NCBI GenBank assembly: GCA_947561395.2
Contig: OX387183.1
Coordinates: 41,522,901 to 41,586,900, forward strand
DNA length: 64,000 nt
Direction of reading: 5' to 3'
DNA from: Buxus sempervirens
Taxonomy: Eukaryota > Streptophyta > Magnoliopsida > Buxales > Buxaceae
Shown: positions 45,138-57,564 of the stretch, piece by piece
Numbering within the stretch: the stretch's first letter is position 1
Layout: each line of letters starts with the position of its first letter
The notes under the pieces: generated by a model
What the model saw: only the letters and a program-made list of their open reading frames with translations
What the model was told of the DNA's origin: nothing
The model's database searches: none
Position numbers and translations under genes: made by a program

Positions 45138-46241
45138 GCCCTAGGGCTTTATCATCCTTCAAGTTGAACAGACACTTCTTAATTTCCTCACTCATTACTT
45201 CACCTTCTAAGTCATTCCATCAGTCAAGAGAAAGAGTTTTTTGAATGTATGACAGTGCCTCCATAGTCTATGGAGAAGAAGCTTCCAACTGAGTGCGGAA
45301 ATGGTGAATAAGAAGTTCATTAATCTTCATAGGTTCAGTAACCTTAACTCCATCATCATCGTATAAACTCAAAATATTGTTCTTTGACCTTTGTGTAACA
45401 AGGGTATTATGAAACAATTCTGAGTTTTGATCCCCCTCTTGAAGCCACTAAATTCTTGATTTTTGCCACAATTGAGACTCCACCCTAAGAGCTTCAAACA
45501 ATTCACCTTTAATTCTTTTTTCTTCAGATTGCAATCTTTGGTCCCCAAGTATTTTGTGCCAACCCTACTTGATATGTATCCAATTCACTCCTAAGAGTGG
45601 TGATTTTGTGTGCCACTTGTGCAAAATTTTTCCTTTAACTCCGTTCTCTTAGCTTTTCTTTGAGTATCCAATCTTTGGGTCTTGTATTCTTTTGGGAAAA
45701 GAGAGGCAAATGTTTAATAAAATATATTGAACAAGCATGGAAACATCTGATACTAGGTTTTCTTGGGGGCTACAACTTTTTTTTTTATCAATAATGAAGA
45801 TTATATATATATATATATATATAAAGAGAAAAAGGAAAAGAATAGTACAATAGGGCACCCTTAGAAGTGGGTACCAATCACACTCCCAAGACCTCAACAT
45901 AATCATCCTTATAACTCAATATCTCCCTCTCTACATAAAACAAACCATAGAGAATAACTTACAATCAAAATGCTGACTAAGATGAAGCACTCGACAACAC
46001 ATGTTAAAATAAGATGTTCTATACATGTTACATAGAAATATACGTCCAAAAAGAAGGAATCATAAACCATAAAAGCAACCAACACTCCATTTTAATGTCC
46101 ACTCATACCCTATACACAAAGAGATGCCCAACAATGTATGATATCATCTATAGAATAACCCTAGAATGAGGGGAGAATGATGGCCCATGAGGACACAAAA
46201 AAGTGATAGAATCCACCACAGTTGATACTAGAGATTGTCGA

Positions 46242-47786
46242 TGATAAGTCATGAAAATACCACATTTTAGCACATTAATTCAATGACTTATCTGGTTTTA
46301 TTTCATATTTAATTCCCAATTTTACTTAGAAATTGTCAAAATCTTTCATCTCTACATATTATTTTCATTGTCTAAATTATGCCTAATTTCTTGATGTAGA
46401 GATACTCTTGGTGATTATAGAAGTCAAGGTTCAAACGGCGTAACAATCGGAGTCAAATTGTAGAAGTTATCACCAACGTTCGCTGGCCGTTCGCCTGCCG
46501 TTCGAACGTTGGTGTTCTGCAGAGAAACCCGAGAGTAGCGTTCGCTGAACGTTCGCCTGCCGTTCGAACGTTGGTGAAAAATAGAGAAATTATGAGTGGC
46601 GTTCGCTGACCGTTCGATGAACGTTCGAACAAGAGATAAAGAAACAACTTTTTGACTTGAGCGTTCGACCCGCGTTTGATGACCGTTCGAACGATCAAGT
46701 AGTAAATCTTGTTATAAAATTCCGAACTTTGAGGATTTGTTTCCTTTTTCTTGGGGATCTTCTTCTAGTCTTTAGGAGGATTTTTAGGGGTTTCTATTAA
46801 AGAAGATTAGGTCGTTTTTGGACTTGAAAATCGTGGATATACAAGGAAAGGAAGTTCTCTCTTCCTTAGGAGTCTAAAAAGGCAAGTTTCTAATTTTCTC
46901 TTCAAGGGATTTCTGGGCAAGTTTGGAGATATAAAAAAAGAGGAGCTTGAACGTGAAAAGGGGGATTGATGCTGGGAACGTGAGGAAGACTTAGGAACGT
47001 GGGAGATCAAAGCTTGGACTCCATTAGTTTACTTCTTCTCTTTTCTTCTCACTTTTCTAATATACTCTGTTTTTAATGGTTATTCTTAGTTCAGTCATGA
47101 ACTAATTTCTTTTTCTAAGGCTTTGATGTAGTCTAAACATGATGTTTTATTTCTGAATATTATTGCTAATGGATTTGTGATTCACTATTTGAGTATTTTA
47201 TTATTGTGCTTAACCCAATTGAGTAATTGATCACCATTCAATTGTATTTGATAATTGTATTGAGACCGAGAGGAGATATACAATTTTAGTTCCCATGATA
47301 AAATACCATACTCTACATGTTGATAGAGATATTGGCATGGTTTATGTAGCTTTGTGTTTTGACATGAAAATCTACAGATCTTAATGTGCCTTGTTGCTTT
47401 TAAATTCACATAGAGATATAGTGAGTTATCGTGGGAAGGTAAGTTCGTTGGTGCTCGAGAGAGACCATTGGATAGAATAGGGATTTTCGCTTTCAAATTG
47501 GATTATAACATTCATTAGCATGTGTATTTAAGAATTAATTCAGATTTGTTTATGATGAAATCAAATGCCTTAGTATTTTAAATCTCTTATTAAATCTAAA
47601 TCTTATATTTTCTTAGGTGATAATTTTAATTGTTAGTTAAATACTCATCTCAATCTTTGATTATTCAAATAGAATTTAGGATAGCAATTTCAGTATTTAG
47701 TAGCTACCATTCCCTGTGGGTTCGACACTCTATTTCATCACTTTATTACTTGTTACGAATTCGTGCACTTGCGAAAAAGTACATCA
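46242..47786 (+). repeat. 5' LTR of Athila-type element
   Basis: 1545 bp, TG...CA ends, preceded by GTCGA. Contains two copies of the GTTCG/CGAAC palindromic unit. Short frames inside it are present identically in the 3' LTR and are not genes. Confidence 0.95.
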
Positions 47787-47792
47787 AGTTTT

Positions 47793-47810
47793 TGGCGCCG
47801 TTGCCGGGGA
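47793..47810 (+). promoter_or_regulatory. Primer-binding site, Asp-tRNA type
   Basis: TGGCGCCGTTGCCGGGGA starts six bases after the LTR and is the exact complement of the plant Asp-tRNA 3' end as I know it. It is the classic Athila/Tat primer site. Confidence 0.9.
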
Positions 47811-47888
47811 ATGATTTGTTTACTAATATTGATACTATCTATTCTCAGTTTTAATTTGGATTTTTAATTTTTATTTCAGATCTTGTGT

Positions 47889-48640
47889 ATGCGACACTCT
47901 AGAAGTGCTGAAATCTTTCCTTGTGATCCCGAAATTGATCGTACCTTTAGGCGGTTGAACAAGGAGAAGAGGCAAGTTTTGAATAACTCTCCAGTTGGAA
48001 TGGCAAATCAAATTGAAGAAGAGGAGAACAATAGGGCTTTGAGAGACTATGCCATGCCATTAGTCACCGGGGCTCACACAAGCATTAGAAGGCCAGCAAT
48101 ACAAGCCAACAATTTTGAGATAAAGCCAGCCATCATTCAAATGATCCAATCAACTGTGCAATTCAGTGGCATGCCGAATGATGATCCCAATGCTCATATT
48201 GCAAATTTTCTGGAAATTTGTGATACCTTCAAGCACAATGGAGTTTCTGATGATGCAATAAGGTTGAGGCTCTTTCCTTTCTCTTTAAGAGATAAGGCAA
48301 AAGGTTGGTTAAATTCCCTTCCACCAATGACCATCACTACGTGGGATGGTTTGGCTCAGAAATTTTTGGCAAAATTCTTTCCTCCATCAAAAACTGCTAA
48401 GATGAGGAATGATATCACTACCTTTGCTCAATTCGACATGGAGTCACTATATGAAGCATGGGAAAGATATAAGGACTTGCTCAGAAGATGTCCTCACCAT
48501 GGTTTACCCAATTGGTTGCAAGTCCAAACTTTCTATAATGGATTGAGTCCAAATACACGGACAATTGTGGATGCCGCAGCGGGTGGAGCATTGATGGGAA
48601 GCCTTATGAAGAAGCATACAATTTACTTGAGGAAATGGCC
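47889..48640 (+). pseudogene. Athila gag (5' part of split gag-pol)
   Basis: ATG at 47889. Encodes RHSRSAEIFPCDPEIDRTFR, then the retrotransposon gag core FEIKPAIIQMIQSTVQFSGM and LRLFPFSLRDKAKGWLNSLP, down to [21 protein letters not shown] one-base loss near 48600 moves the rest of gag into the frame of 48635..53176. The upstream open part before 47889 begins only with TTG. Confidence 0.9.
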
Positions 48641-51600
48641 TCAAATAACTATCAATGGCCATCAGATCGTTTGGGACCAAGAAGAATTCAGGGAGTTCAT
48701 GAAATTGATGCATTAAATTCTTTAACTTCTCAAGTTGCTTTGTTGACAAAGAAAGTAGATAATATTAATGTGAATGCTGTTCAATCTACTCACTTTGTTT
48801 GTGAAATTTGTGCAGGGAATCATTCAAGTGTTGAATGTCAAGTTGGAAACTCTTTTGCCATGGGTGCATCCGACCAAGCCAATTATGTCTCCAATTTTCA
48901 ACGCCCAAATAATCCCTATTCAAATACTTACAACCCCGGATGGCGAAATCATCCAAATTTTTCTTGGAGTGGTCCTCAGAATTTCAACAAGCAACCTCCC
49001 GGGTTCCAACAGCAAGAAAAGAAGCCAAATATGGAGGAATTGCTTACCAAGTTCATGCAAGACACTTCAGGATTCATGCAAGAAGCAAGGACTACTTTCC
49101 GGAACCAAGATGCTAGCATCCGGAACCTTGAGCACCAGATGGGGCAATTTTCAAAGCAATTGGCAGAAAGATCTCAAGGGTCCCTCCCAAGTGATACCAT
49201 TACCAATCCAAGAGAACATGCTAAAGCCATCACCCTAAGGAGTGGAAAAAATCTGGAAACTCAGCAAGAAGCTAGAATAGAAGATGAAGAAGAGGAAAAA
49301 GAGAAGCACAAAGAAAATACAAAAACAGATTTGCTTTCTAAAACTCCTCCTCCTTATGTTCCTCCTATTCCTTTTCCACAAAGATTGAGGAAAAATAAGT
49401 TGGACAAGCAATTTTCTAAGTTTCTAGATATTTTTAAGAAATTGCATATTAACATCCCTTTTGCAGATGCATTGGAGCAAATGCCTACTTATGCCAAGTT
49501 CATGAAGGAGATGTTGTCTAACAAGAGAAAATGGGAGGAGCATGAAACGGTGATGCTAACCGAGGAATGTACAGCAATCTTGCAAAATAAACTTCCACAA
49601 AAGCTAAAAGATCCAGGGAGTTTTACTATTCCTTGCACAATTGGAAATTCTCATTTCAATAAAGCTTTATGTGATCTAGGAGCAAGTATAAATCTAATGC
49701 CTTATTCTGTTTTCCAGAAATTGGGGATTGGTGAAGCGAAGGCAACAACCGTATCTCTCCAACTGGCGGATCGATCAATCAAATACCCAAGAGGTATCAT
49801 AGAAGATGTTCTTGTTAAAGTTGACAAGTTCATTTTTCCTGCAGATTTCATTGTATTGGACATGGAGGAAGACAGAGAAATTCCACTCATCCTAGGCCGA
49901 CCATTCTTAGCTACGGGAAGAACTCTTATTGATGTCCAACAAGGGAAGCTTATACTTAGAGTGCAAGAGGAACAGATCGTGTTTGATGTGTTCAAAGCTA
50001 TGAAGCATCCCTCCACAAGTGATTCATGTTTTCAGATTGATACCATCAGCAAGTTGGTATCAAATACCTTCAATGACAATAATCCAACGGAACCACTAGA
50101 AGCATGCATTACCAAATCAGGGAGTATTTCTTCTAAAGACATAAACATTAGAGATTATGCACTCTATTTGGAGGCTTCACCACAGTACACTCATAAGAAG
50201 AAGCCGAATTTTGAAGATCTTCATAAGAAAGAAGATCCCCCAAAGAATGTACTGATTTCTGATCCTCCCAAGCTTGAGCTTAAAACTCTACCTTCTCATT
50301 TAAAATATGTTTATTTAGGAGTTGAAAATTCTTTTCCAGTAATTATCTCTTCCTCTTTGACAGGTCTTGAAGAAGAGAAACTACTTCGGGTGTTAAGAGC
50401 TCACAAATCAGCATTGGGTTGGTCAATAGCCGATATAAAGGGGATTAGTGCTTCAATTTGCATGCACAAAATCCTTATGGAGGAAAGCCACAAGACCACG
50501 GTACAACCACAAAGAAGGCTAAATCCAAACATGCAAGAAGTGGTAAGGTCTGAGGTTCTCAAGTTGCTGGACGCAGGTATTATCTATCCAATTTCTGATA
50601 GTTCATGGGTAAGTCCGGTTCAAGTAGTACCAAAGAAAGGTGGTATTACAGTTGTTAGGAATGAAACCAATGAGCTTATTCCAACAAGAACAGTAACAGG
50701 TTGGAGGGTGTGCATAGATTATAGGAAACTCAATGATGCCACTCGAAAAGACCACTTTCCTCTCCCTTTTATTGATCAAATGTTGGAAAGACTTGCTGGT
50801 CATGCTTATTACTGTTTTCTTGATGGATACTCAGGGTACAACCAAATCCAAATTGCACCAGAAGATCAAAAGAAGACTACTTTCACTTGCCCTTATGGAA
50901 CATTTGCCTATAAGAGGATGCCTTTTGGTTTGTGCAATGCTCCAGCCACTTTTCAACGATGCATGATGGCAAAATTTTCTGACATGGTGGAAAAATTTCT
51001 GGAAATTTTCATGGATGATTTCTCTGTTTTTGGTTTCTCTTTTGATGCTTGTTTGAATCATTTATCTATGGTATTGACAAGATGTGAAGAAACTAACCTT
51101 GTTTTAAATTGGGAAAAATGCCACTTCATGGTACAGGAAGGAATAGTGCTTGGTCATAGGATCTCATCCAAAGGGATCGAAGTGGATAAAGCCAAGGTGG
51201 AGGTTATTGAAAAATTACCTCCACCCACAACAGTCAAGGGTGTGCGGAGTTTTCTAGGGCATGCGGGGTTTTACCGTCGTTTTATTAAAGATTTTTCTAA
51301 GATCACTAAACCCCTTTGTAGCTTGTTGGTCAAGGATACACCCTTTATTTTTTCAAAAGACTGTTTGCATGCTTTTGAGCTTTTGAAGGAAAAACTGATT
51401 TCATCCCCAATAATTTGTGCTCCAGATTGGGAGCTACCTTTTGAGTTGATGTGTGATGCTAGTGACTATGCTTTAGGAGCTGTTTTAGGACAGCGGAAAA
51501 ATAAATTATTGCATGTTATTTACTATGCTAGTAGGACCTTGAATGATGCTCAACTCAATTATGCTACAACTGAAAAAGAATTATTGGCTATAGTTTTTGC

Positions 51601-53176
51601 CTTTGATAAATTTAGATCTTATTTGATTGGCTCCAAGGTTATTGTATATACTGACCATTCAGCTCTCAAATACTTGCTTGCCAAAAAGGAAGCAAAACCA
51701 AGGCTATGTCGGTGGATTCTACTTTTGCAAGAGTTCGACTTGGAAATCAAAGACAAGAAGGGAACCGAGAACCAAGTAGCTGATCATCTCTCTCGACTTG
51801 AGCTTGAAGATGAAAAAGCCACCACATCCATCCCAATCAATGAGGTATTTCCAGATGAACAACTTCTTGCCTTTTCATTAATAGAAGTTCCCTGGTATGC
51901 AGATTTTGTGAATTACTTGGCTAGCAATGTGGTAAATCCGGAGTTCTCATATCAACAAAAGAAGAAATTCTTTTCGGATGTAAAGCACTACTTTTGGGAA
52001 GATCCTTTCCTCTACAAGCATTGCAAAGATCAAATCATTAGGAGATGTGTACCTGAAGAAGAGATGGAGAATATCTTAAAGCATTGTCATTCACTCGAAG
52101 TTGGAGGCCATTTTGGACCAAACAAAACTGTTGCCAAGGTGCTACAGTCAGGTTTTTATTGGCCCTCTCTCTTTAAAGATGCTTTTGCTTTTGTTTCATC
52201 ATGTGATCAATGTCAAAGAAGTGGAAATATTTCCAGAAAAAATGAAATGCCTCTAAACAATAATCTTGTTGTTGAATTATTTGATGTTTGGGGCATTGAT
52301 TTTATGGGACCATTCCCTTCATCTTTCTCAAATCAATACATTTTAGTTGCTGTTGATTATGTTTCCAAATGGGTAGAGGCCGTAGCCCTCCCTACAAATG
52401 ATTCTAAAGTTGTGTTGAATTTTTTGAGAAAACAGATTTTTACCAGGTTTGGCACTCCAAGAGCAATCATTAGTGATGGGGGAAAACACTTTTGCAATCA
52501 ACACTTTGAGGCACTCTTACGGAAATATGGTGTTACACATAGAGTTGCCACTCCTTATCATCCCCAAACAAGTGGTCAAGTTGAGGTTTCCAACAGGGAA
52601 CTGAAGCGCATATTGGAAAAGACAGTTAACTCATCCCGCAAGGATTGGTCAAAGAAGCTTGATGATGCATTGTGGGCATACCGGACTGCTTTCAAAACAC
52701 CAATTGGAATGTCTCCATACCGACTTGTTTATGGAAAAGCTTGTCATCTCCCGGTGGAATTAGAGCACAAGGCCTACTGGGCAATGAAGACTTTAAATTT
52801 TGATCTTGAGACAGCTGGAGCGAAGAGGCTTCTTCAGCTAAATGAGATGGATGAATTTCGGCTTGATGCTTATGAGAATGCTCGAATTTACAAGGACAGA
52901 ACAAAAATCTGGCATGATAAGCATATTCAACCAAAGGAGTTTCTAGTGGGCCAGAAAGTCTTACTCTACAACTCTAGGCTGAGATTATTTCCGGGAAAGC
53001 TTCGTTCTCGTTGGTCTGGCCCGTTTACTGTGGTAAAAGTTTACCCCCATGGAGCTGTAGAGATTCATCATGACACAAAAGGCACTTTCAAGGTCAATGG
53101 TCAGAGATTAAAGCCTTATGTTGATGAGGACTTCAAGAACTACAAGTCTTCCTATTTGCTCCACCCATCAACATAA
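48635..53176 (+). CDS. Athila gag C-terminus and pol, 1513 codons
   Basis: Uninterrupted. Order: gag remainder with a Cys/His knuckle ([13 protein letters not shown]), protease ([11 protein letters not shown] near 49.68 kb, the usual Athila form), RT ([20 protein letters not shown] near 51.01 kb), RNase H ([14 protein letters not shown], 51.4-51.8 kb), integrase (HHCC at about 52.1 kb, [14 protein letters not shown], and [14 protein letters not shown] with the catalytic Glu present). All catalytic residues I could check are in place. The ATG at 48635 is internal to ancestral gag and may not be a real start. Confidence 0.92.
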   Translation: MASNNYQWPSDRLGPRRIQGVHEIDALNSLTSQVALLTKKVDNINVNAVQSTHFVCEICAGNHSSVECQVGNSFAMGASDQANYVSNFQRPNNPYSNTYNPGWRNHPNFSWSGPQNFNKQPPGFQQQEKKPNMEELLTKFMQDTSGFMQEARTTFRNQDASIRNLEHQMGQFSKQLAERSQGSLPSDTITNPREHAKAITLRSGKNLETQQEARIEDEEEEKEKHKENTKTDLLSKTPPPYVPPIPFPQRLRKNKLDKQFSKFLDIFKKLHINIPFADALEQMPTYAKFMKEMLSNKRKWEEHETVMLTEECTAILQNKLPQKLKDPGSFTIPCTIGNSHFNKALCDLGASINLMPYSVFQKLGIGEAKATTVSLQLADRSIKYPRGIIEDVLVKVDKFIFPADFIVLDMEEDREIPLILGRPFLATGRTLIDVQQGKLILRVQEEQIVFDVFKAMKHPSTSDSCFQIDTISKLVSNTFNDNNPTEPLEACITKSGSISSKDINIRDYALYLEASPQYTHKKKPNFEDLHKKEDPPKNVLISDPPKLELKTLPSHLKYVYLGVENSFPVIISSSLTGLEEEKLLRVLRAHKSALGWSIADIKGISASICMHKILMEESHKTTVQPQRRLNPNMQEVVRSEVLKLLDAGIIYPISDSSWVSPVQVVPKKGGITVVRNETNELIPTRTVTGWRVCIDYRKLNDATRKDHFPLPFIDQMLERLAGHAYYCFLDGYSGYNQIQIAPEDQKKTTFTCPYGTFAYKRMPFGLCNAPATFQRCMMAKFSDMVEKFLEIFMDDFSVFGFSFDACLNHLSMVLTRCEETNLVLNWEKCHFMVQEGIVLGHRISSKGIEVDKAKVEVIEKLPPPTTVKGVRSFLGHAGFYRRFIKDFSKITKPLCSLLVKDTPFIFSKDCLHAFELLKEKLISSPIICAPDWELPFELMCDASDYALGAVLGQRKNKLLHVIYYASRTLNDAQLNYATTEKELLAIVFAFDKFRSYLIGSKVIVYTDHSALKYLLAKKEAKPRLCRWILLLQEFDLEIKDKKGTENQVADHLSRLELEDEKATTSIPINEVFPDEQLLAFSLIEVPWYADFVNYLASNVVNPEFSYQQKKKFFSDVKHYFWEDPFLYKHCKDQIIRRCVPEEEMENILKHCHSLEVGGHFGPNKTVAKVLQSGFYWPSLFKDAFAFVSSCDQCQRSGNISRKNEMPLNNNLVVELFDVWGIDFMGPFPSSFSNQYILVAVDYVSKWVEAVALPTNDSKVVLNFLRKQIFTRFGTPRAIISDGGKHFCNQHFEALLRKYGVTHRVATPYHPQTSGQVEVSNRELKRILEKTVNSSRKDWSKKLDDALWAYRTAFKTPIGMSPYRLVYGKACHLPVELEHKAYWAMKTLNFDLETAGAKRLLQLNEMDEFRLDAYENARIYKDRTKIWHDKHIQPKEFLVGQKVLLYNSRLRLFPGKLRSRWSGPFTVVKVYPHGAVEIHHDTKGTFKVNGQRLKPYVDEDFKNYKSSYLLHPST

Positions 53177-54491
53177 AAGATGGTTTTCAGTCAAGCTAAT
53201 GACTATAACCAAGCGCTTCTTGGGAGGCAACCCAAGTGTTTTTCATTTTCGTTTTTCTTTCATTTTTACTCATTGAATTTTTTTTAATTTTTCAGGTTCT
53301 TGAAGGTTATTCACTGTCATACAAGTCCATCCTACAGTCCATCTCAACATCATAAAATCTAGGGAGTATTTTGCCCTCTTCTCTTTATTTTTCATTCTCC
53401 TCTTTGACATTGAGGGCAATGTTAGATTTAAGTTGGGGGGTGTTGTGCTGAAATCTCATGTTTGTTGACCCCTGTTTTGGTGATCTAAAACCCAGATTTT
53501 GAGTTATTGTGCTAAATAACATGCTGGTAGGAGAGTTTTATTTGATGTGAATTTCTAGCTCATGCCTTGCAATCTTGATATTCTTGGTTAAGCTTAAATA
53601 GTTGAACACATAATCACATGACTAGGAGATCTAAATTTTGGCCTTTATTACTTATCTTTGGATAGTGTGATTTCATTTGTCTCACTTTGAACTTAGCACG
53701 AGCACACTAATGCATTATGTGTGGGGTATGAAAACTGAAACCATTAATGGAAGTTTTGATAACTTGAGTTCTGATTGATTGACTTATAGATGGACAACTT
53801 TGGCATGATAATTGTGGTATGAGAAAAGAAAAAAAAAAATTTTCAGAGTAGCAAGCAGTGCTAAGAGATTTTGAGCTCCTTTTTACTGAGTAACCGGGCC
53901 TCTTGCCTCACTAAGCACTGAGTGTTCGCGTCAAAAGGTAAAGAGCCTTATATGGTTGATAATGTGGCTAGTTTAGCTTCGTAGCCTTTTTGACTCGAGT
54001 TAATAAAACCTGTAGGGGTGTCTTCACACCTAATGCCCTTTGAGCCATCTGGTTCGGGAGTCATTGGTCCAACACTCGATAAAAGGGTCAATTAGAAAGC
54101 TTAAGGAAGCTAGACATTGCACAGTCCACATGTTGTGAAGAAAAAAAATATATATATATAGTCAAAATGTCATGTTTTGGTTGTTTCATCAAAATAAGGA
54201 ATCCTCTGAATTTGGGTTAGTTGGAACTTTTATAATGGAATTATTTTGAAGCCTCATAATGATGTGTTAGATCACTTTACACCAAAGGCACTTGTGATGT
54301 TCCACTATCTAAGTATAAGTGTTTAAGCTCATTGTTGATTTCTTAAGAAAGTGAGCATGGAGTTTCAAATTTTAAGTTATCCTTGAATATTAATGATTGT
54401 TTTGGGTGTTGCTTTTATGGTCTTTCATAGCATGTGTTTTATTTGTTTTAGTCAGTTTTGCTAGGGACCAGCAAAAAGTAAGTTGGGGGTG
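53177..54491 (+). other. Athila 3' non-coding region with PPT
   Basis: 1.3 kb between pol and the 3' LTR, where full Athila elements may carry an env-like gene; no such frame is present. It holds a TTGGGAGGCAACCCAA palindrome near 53220 and two polypurine-like AAGTTGGGGG tracts: one near 53430 and one ending directly before the 3' LTR (54480..54491). Confidence 0.75.
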
Positions 54492-56098
54492 TGATAAGTC
54501 ATGAAAATACCACATTTTAGCACATTAATTCAATGACTTATCTGGTTTTATTTCATATTTAATTCCCAATTTTACTTAGAAATTGTCAAAATCTTTCATC
54601 TCTACATATTATTTTCATTGTCTAAATTATGCCTAATTTCTTGATGTAGAGATACTCTTGGTGATTATAGAAGTCAAGGTTCAAACGGCGTAACAATCGG
54701 AGTCAAATTGTAGAAGTTATCACCAACGTTCGCTGGCCGTTCGCCTGCCGTTCGAATGTTGGTGTTCTGCAGAGAAACCCGAGAGTAGCGTTCGCTGAAC
54801 GTTCGCCTGCCGTTCGAACGTTGGTGATCCACAGAGAAACCCGAGAGCAGCGTGCGCTGAACGTTCGCCTGCCGTTCGAACGTTGGTGAAAAATAGAGAA
54901 ATTATGAGTGGCGTTCGCTGACCGTTCGATGAACGTTCGAACAAGAGATAAAGAAACAACTTTTTGACTTGAGCGTTCGACCCGCGTTTGATGACCGTTC
55001 GAACGATCAAGTAGTAAATCTTGTTATAAAATTCCGAACTTTGAGGATTTGTTTCCTTTTTCTTGGGGATCTTCTTCTAGTCTTTAGGAGGATTTTTAGG
55101 GGTTTCTATTAAAGAAGATTAGGTCGTTTTTGGACTTGAAAATCGTGGATATACAAGGAAAGGAAGTTCTCTCTTCCTTAGGAGTCTAAAAAGGCAAGTT
55201 TCTAATTTTCTCTTCAAGGGATTTCTGGGCAAGTTTGGAGATATAAAAAAAGAGGAGCTTGAACGTGAAAAGGGGGATTGATGCTGGGAACGTGAGGAAG
55301 ACTTAGGAACGTGGGAGATCAAAGCTTGGACTCCATTAGTTTACTTCTTCTCTTTTCTTCTCACTTTTCTAATATACTCTGTTTTTAATGGTTATTCTTA
55401 GTTCAGTCATGAACTAATTTCTTTTTCTAAGGCTTTGATGTAGTCTAAACATGATGTTTTATTTCTGAATATTATTGCTAATGGATTTGTGATTCACTAT
55501 TTGAGTATTTTATTATTGTGCTTAACCCAATTGAGTAATTGATCACCATTCAATTGTATTTGATAATTGTATTGAGACCGAGAGGAGATATACAATTTTA
55601 GTTCCCATGATAAAATACCATACTCTACATGTTGATAGAGATATTGGCATGGTTTATGTAGCTTTGTGTTTTGACATGAAAATCTACAGATCTTAATGTG
55701 CCTTGTTGCTTTTAAATTCACATAGAGATATAGTGAGTTATCGTGGGAAGGTAAGTTCGTTGGTGCTCGAGAGAGACCATTGGATAGAATAGGGATTTTC
55801 GCTTTCAAATTGGATTATAACATTCATTAGCATGTGTATTTAAGAATTAATTCAGATTTGTTTATGATGAAATCAAATGCCTTAGTATTTTAAATCTCTT
55901 ATTAAATCTAAATCTTATATTTTCTTAGGTGATAATTTTAATTGTTAGTTAAATACTCATCTCAATCTTTGATTATTCAAATAGAATTTAGGATAGCAAT
56001 TTCAGTATTTAGTAGCTACCATTCCCTGTGGGTTCGACACTCTATTTCATCACTTTATTACTTGTTACGAATTCGTGCACTTGCGAAAAAGTACATCA
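54492..56098 (+). repeat. 3' LTR of Athila-type element
   Basis: 1607 bp. Identical to the 5' LTR by eye except C/T at 54757 and an extra 62-bp unit at 54827..54888. Confidence 0.95.
54722..54988 (+). repeat. Palindromic minisatellite inside Athila LTR
   Basis: Units carry CCAACGTTCG, GTTCGCCTGCCGTTCGAACG and GTTGGTG, so each can fold on itself. The 3' LTR has three such units; the 5' LTR (46472..46676) has two. The extra unit has private changes (GCAGCGTGCGCTG). Confidence 0.85.
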
Positions 56099-57048
56099 GT
56101 CGATCCTAAAAAACGCAACTATTCCTCTCCTTGCCGACACACCAGCAAATAGCAAAGAATTGAAATCTATATAAACAACGTCCTTGAACTCCCAAAACAA
56201 AGACCTCCACTGAGAAAATAGATCCTCCAAAGTCCGAGGAAAGACCCAAACTATATCAATCAATCCAAGGAAGTACTGCCATATCTGTCGTGTAATGCTA
56301 CAATGAATGAGTATATGATCTGCCGTCTTCCCACATGATTGGCACAATAAGCACAAATGTGGAGATAATACCATGTAGGGCTTTCTTCTCTAGATAGCAT
56401 TTGCCGTACTGATCTTTTTCCACAAAGCGATCCACAAAAACCCTTTGATTCTCAATGGGATAGATGATTTCCAAAGGTGAGTAGAATGGAAAGTAACAGG
56501 AAGGTCTAACAAGGGATACGAAGGATTTAAAAGTAAACATACCTGACAAATCAGGCGTCCACAAACACCTGCCTGGTGTGGAAGGATGAAGGGATATTTT
56601 TTTAAGTACAAGGAGAAGGGTAGATAGTTCTAGTTGGTGTGATTAGAAGAGCAATCAATGACTTCATTGACCTTAGCATACGGGAAGGTAGCAACATGAC
56701 ACAATCTAGGGAACTGATACGAAAATGAAGAATCTCCCCACCAGTGGTCTTGCCATAACCTAACTCTATTACCTGACCCAACATGAAAGCGAACGTTTTG
56801 ACAAAAAATAGGAGCTAGTTAAGAAATCGCCTTCCAATGACTACCACCAGGGTACCTAGATCTGGTCTAGACATCCCACCCCCTATCCGAGATCCCATAC
56901 CATTGCCAAGGTCAATTCCTCATTTTGTTCTTCTGTCTTGTTCCTTACTGAATCACCAAAACCATTTTGCTAGAAGAGCTAAGTTCTGTGCATGAACATT
57001 GCCAAGGTCAATCCCCCCTTTTGTTTTCTCTTGACACACCATATCCCA

Positions 57049-57564
57049 TCAAACTAGATGGTCTTTCTTGCTCTCCCTTCCCTTCCATAAGAAATCCCAT
57101 TGGGTTTTTTCTACTAAGGTAATGATCCATCTTGGCATCCAAAATAAGGACATGAGGTAGATGGGTAAGCTACACAATGAAGACTTGATGAGAGTGATAC
57201 GACTCGCTGACAAAATATAATTTTGCTTCCATGATGCTAATCTCTGTTCTATTCTTTCAACCACAGGCTCCCAGAAGGTTAATGTGTTAGGAGCTCCTCC
57301 CAAGGGGATACCAAGATAAGAAATATGGAGATGATCAACCTTACATCCTAAAATTTCACCAAAGGATGCCACTTCATTGTCACTGGTGTTTATTCCTAAA
57401 ATATCGCTCTTTGCCAAGTTAATTTTCAGACCAGACACAATTTGAAAAGCTTTCAGAATACATTTAACCCCCAAAACATCCTCACTTCTAGGTTGCACAG
57501 AAAACAAGGTATCATCAGCAAATAAAAGATGGGTCATAAGGACTTGATCTTTCCCAACATGCAA
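57049..57564 (-). pseudogene. L1 copy B reverse transcriptase fragment
   Basis: Encodes VLMTHLLFADDTLFSVQPRS and on to YLGIPLGGAPNTLTFWEPVV, then ASRITLIKSSLCSLPIYLMS. The catalytic Asp pair is intact. Upstream frames 57673..57870 (KLDLEKAYDRVMW) and 57940..58305 hold the rest of RT out of frame. Confidence 0.88.

Larger units (their letters stand above)
42817..45675 (-). mobile_element. 5'-truncated L1 LINE (copy A) with target duplication
   Basis: On the - strand: RT region (LQRKIFPPRFIDWVMECISS at about 44.7 kb), then the RT core, zf-RVT (CCTCRREAETLKHLFFECHY near 43.4 kb) and a poly(A) end. A 13-bp direct repeat TGGGTCTTGTATT at 42804..42816 and 45676..45688 brackets the element as expected for an L1 target duplication. 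The catalytic FADD box is FAYD (near 44465), so RT would be inactive. Frames are split at about 44900 and 43900. No endonuclease domain remains. Confidence 0.85.
46242..56098 (+). mobile_element. Athila-type Ty3/gypsy element, 9.86 kb, very young
   Basis: LTRs 46242..47786 (1545 bp) and 54492..56098 (1607 bp) start TGATAAGTCATG and end AAGTACATCA. The target duplication GTCGA is exact (46237..46241 and 56099..56103). The PBS is complementary to Asp tRNA. By eye the LTRs differ by one substitution (46507/54757) and one 62-bp repeat unit. One long gag-pol with a single frameshift. No env-like frame between pol and the 3' LTR. It is inserted into the 3' part of L1 copy B. Confidence 0.95.

Noticed and set aside
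46807..47496. Short - strand frames repeated at 55119..55808
   Set aside because: They are identical because they lie in the two Athila LTRs; no conserved protein features.
49670..49690. CDLGAS in the Athila protease as a lesion
   Set aside because: This form is usual in Athila-type elements, unlike in the copia element.
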